A stretch of DNA of 64,000 nt from Closterium sp. NIES-65 (taxonomy: Eukaryota > Streptophyta > Zygnematophyceae > Desmidiales > Closteriaceae), in contig CANXME010001258.1 of assembly GCA_948144175.1 (NCBI GenBank), positions 1,411,001 to 1,475,000 on the forward strand, read 5' to 3'. Position numbers and translations under genes: made by a program. The notes beneath the pieces are model-generated. The model was not told the origin of the DNA. It saw only the letters and a program-made list of their open reading frames with translations, and ran no database searches. This document shows positions 62,205 through 64,000 of this stretch, piece after piece (the first letter of the stretch is position 1; the number at the start of each line of letters is the position of its first letter).

Positions 62205-64000
62205 AAGCTGAGGGCAGCAGAGAGAGGGGGCAGCAGCAGAGAGAGGGGGCAGCAGCAGAGAGAGGGGGCAGCAGCAGAGAGAGGGGGGCAGCAGCAGAGA
62301 GAGGGGGCAGCAGCAGAGAGAGGGGGCAGCAGCAGAGAGAGGGGGCAGCAGCAGAGAGAGGGGGCAGCAGCAGAGAGAGGAGGCAGCAGCAGAGAGAGGA
62401 GGCAGCAGCAGAGAGAGGGGGCAGCAGCAGAGAGAGGGGGCAGCAGCAGAGAGAGGGGGCAGCAGCAGAGAGAGGGGGCAGCAGCAGAGAGAGGAGGCAG
62501 CAGCAGAGAGAGGGGGCAGCAGCAGAGAGCGGGGGCAGCAGCAGAGAGAGGGGGCAGCAGCAGAGAGAGGGGGCAGCAGCAGAGAGAGGAGGCAGCAGCA
62601 GAGAGAGGGGGCAGCAGCAGAGAGCGGGGGCAGCAGCAGAGAGAGGGGGCAGCAGCAGAGAGAGGGGGCAGCAGCAGAGAGAGGAGGCAGCAGCAGAGAG
62701 AGGGGGCAGCAGCAGAGAGCGGGGGCAGCAGCAGAGAGAGGGGGCAGCAGCAGAGAGAGGGGGCAGCAGCAGAGAGAGGGGGCAGCAGCAGAGAGAGGAG
62801 GCAGCAGCAGAGAGAGGAGGCAGCAGCAGAGAGAGGAGGCAGCAGCAGAGAGAGGGGGCAGCAGCAGAGAGCGGGGGCAGCAGCAGAGAGAGGGGGCAGC
62901 AGCAGAGAGAGGGGGCAGCAGCAGAGAGAGGGGGCAGCAGCAGAGAGAGGGGGCAGCAGCAGAGAGAGGGGGGCAGCAGCAGAGAGAGGGGGCAGCAGCA
63001 GAGAGAGGGGGCAGCAGCAGAGAGCGGGGGCAGCAGCAGAGAGAGGGGGCAGCAGCAGAGAGAGGGGGCAGCAGCAGAGAGAGGGGGCAGAAGCAGAGAG
63101 AGGGGGCAGCAGCAGAGAGAGGGGGCAGCAGCAGAGAGAGGGGGCAGCAGCAGAGAGAGGAGGCAGCAGCAGAGAGAGGGGGCAGCAGCAGAGAGCGGGG
63201 GCAGCAGCAGAGAGAGGGGGCAGCAGCAGAGAGAGGGGGCAGCAGCAGAGAGAGGGGGCAGCAGCAGAGAGAGGAGGCAGCAGCAGAGAGAGGAGGCAGC
63301 AGCAGAGAGAGGAGGCAGCAGCAGAGAGAGGGGGCAGCAGCAGAGAGCGGGGGCAGCAGCAGAGAGAGGGGGCAGCAGCAGAGAGAGGGGGCAGCAGCAG
63401 AGAGAGGGGGCAGCAGCAGAGAGAGGGGGCAGCAGCAGAGAGAGGGGGCAGCAGCAGAGAGAGGGGGCAGCAGCAGAGAGAGGGGGCAGCAGCAGAGAGC
63501 GGGGGCAGCAGCAGAGAGAGGGGGCAGCAGCAGAGAGAGGGGGCAGCAGCAGAGAGAGGGGGCAGAAGCAGAGAGAGGGGGCAGCAGCAGAGAGAGTGGG
63601 CAGCAGCAGCAGAGAGCGGGGGCAGCAGCAGAGAGCGGGGGCAGCAGCAGAGAGCGTGGGCAGCAGCAGAGAGAGGGGGCAGCAGCAGAGAGAGGGGGCA
63701 GCAGCAGAGAGAGTGGGCAGCAGCAGCAGAGAGCGGGGGCAGCAGCAGAGAGCGGGGGCAGCAGCAGAGAGCGTGGGCAGCAGCAGAGAGCGGGGGCAGC
63801 AGCAGAGAGCGGGGGCAGCAGCAGAGAGCGGGGGCAGCAGCAGAGAGCGGGGGCAGCAGCAGAGAGAGGGGGCAGCAGCAGAGAGCGGGGGCAGCAGCAG
63901 AGAGAGGGGGCAGCAGCAGAGAGAGGGGGCAGCAGCAGAGAGAGGGGGCAGCAGCAGAGAGAGGGGGCAGCAGCAGAGAGAGGGGGCAGCAGCAGAGAGA
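62205..64000 (+). repeat. 19-bp minisatellite, about 94 copies, running off the window
   Basis: The unit is CAGCAGCAGAGAGAGGGGG with variants GAGAGAGGAGG, GAGAGCGGGGG and GAGAGTGGG that themselves recur in blocks. It fills an intron of the minus-strand NSUN2-like gene upstream of the exon at 61993 and continues past 64000. No coding sequence is seen in it. Confidence 0.95.

Noticed and set aside
62205..64000. CRISPR-like array of short units
   Set aside because: Units are directly adjacent with no unique spacers, and the genome is eukaryotic; it is a minisatellite.

Overview
This is a eukaryotic, GC-rich nuclear window with spliced genes (GT-AG introns) and many LTR retrotransposons. The host genes look plant-like: a NIPA9-type magnesium transporter, a trichome-birefringence-like (TBL) wall-polysaccharide acetyltransferase, and the C-terminal half of an NSUN2/TRM4-type tRNA m5C methyltransferase. 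A streptophyte green alga is the best guess; the genus cannot be fixed from the sequence. No bacterial-type operons, CRISPR arrays or rRNA/tRNA genes were seen.

Layout: (1) 1-27.4 kb is a nest of LTR elements. A degenerate Gypsy/chromovirus element (D, + strand) is cut open by three Copia elements: F (- strand, 5' end only, itself cut by element A on the + strand), C (+ strand) and E (- strand). Element C carries a further Copia element B (- strand) inside its own 5' LTR; the direct repeat TAGGT flanks B. All these copies are disabled by stops, frameshifts or deletions. (2) 28.4-39.9 kb holds a nine-exon NIPA9-like gene, with phases that join to 343 aa; two of its introns are filled by 16-bp and 17-bp minisatellites. 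(3) 42.7-45.7 kb holds a four-exon TBL gene, predicted 413 aa. (4) 45.9-53.2 kb holds Copia element J (- strand), full length, with one uninterrupted polyprotein frame, LTRs that read identical, and a CTACT target duplication; it lies about 280 bp past the TBL stop codon. (5) 54.97-56.2 kb holds a single-exon gene of unknown function. (6) 56.9-64 kb holds the 3' five exons of the NSUN2-like gene (- strand), which runs off the right edge through a 19-bp minisatellite.

The most unusual signal is shared by all three spliced genes. Their introns contain decayed, direct-orientation copies of the ends of the neighbouring exons together with the adjoining splice site: copies of the acceptor plus exon start lie upstream of the real exon, and copies of the exon end plus donor lie downstream. 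About twenty such decoy junctions are visible. One minisatellite unit contains the splice-donor sequence itself. A second unusual signal is a 31-nt non-coding block between the pol stop and the 3' LTR. It is almost unchanged in all five Copia copies that include that stretch, even though their proteins belong to two diverged subfamilies.
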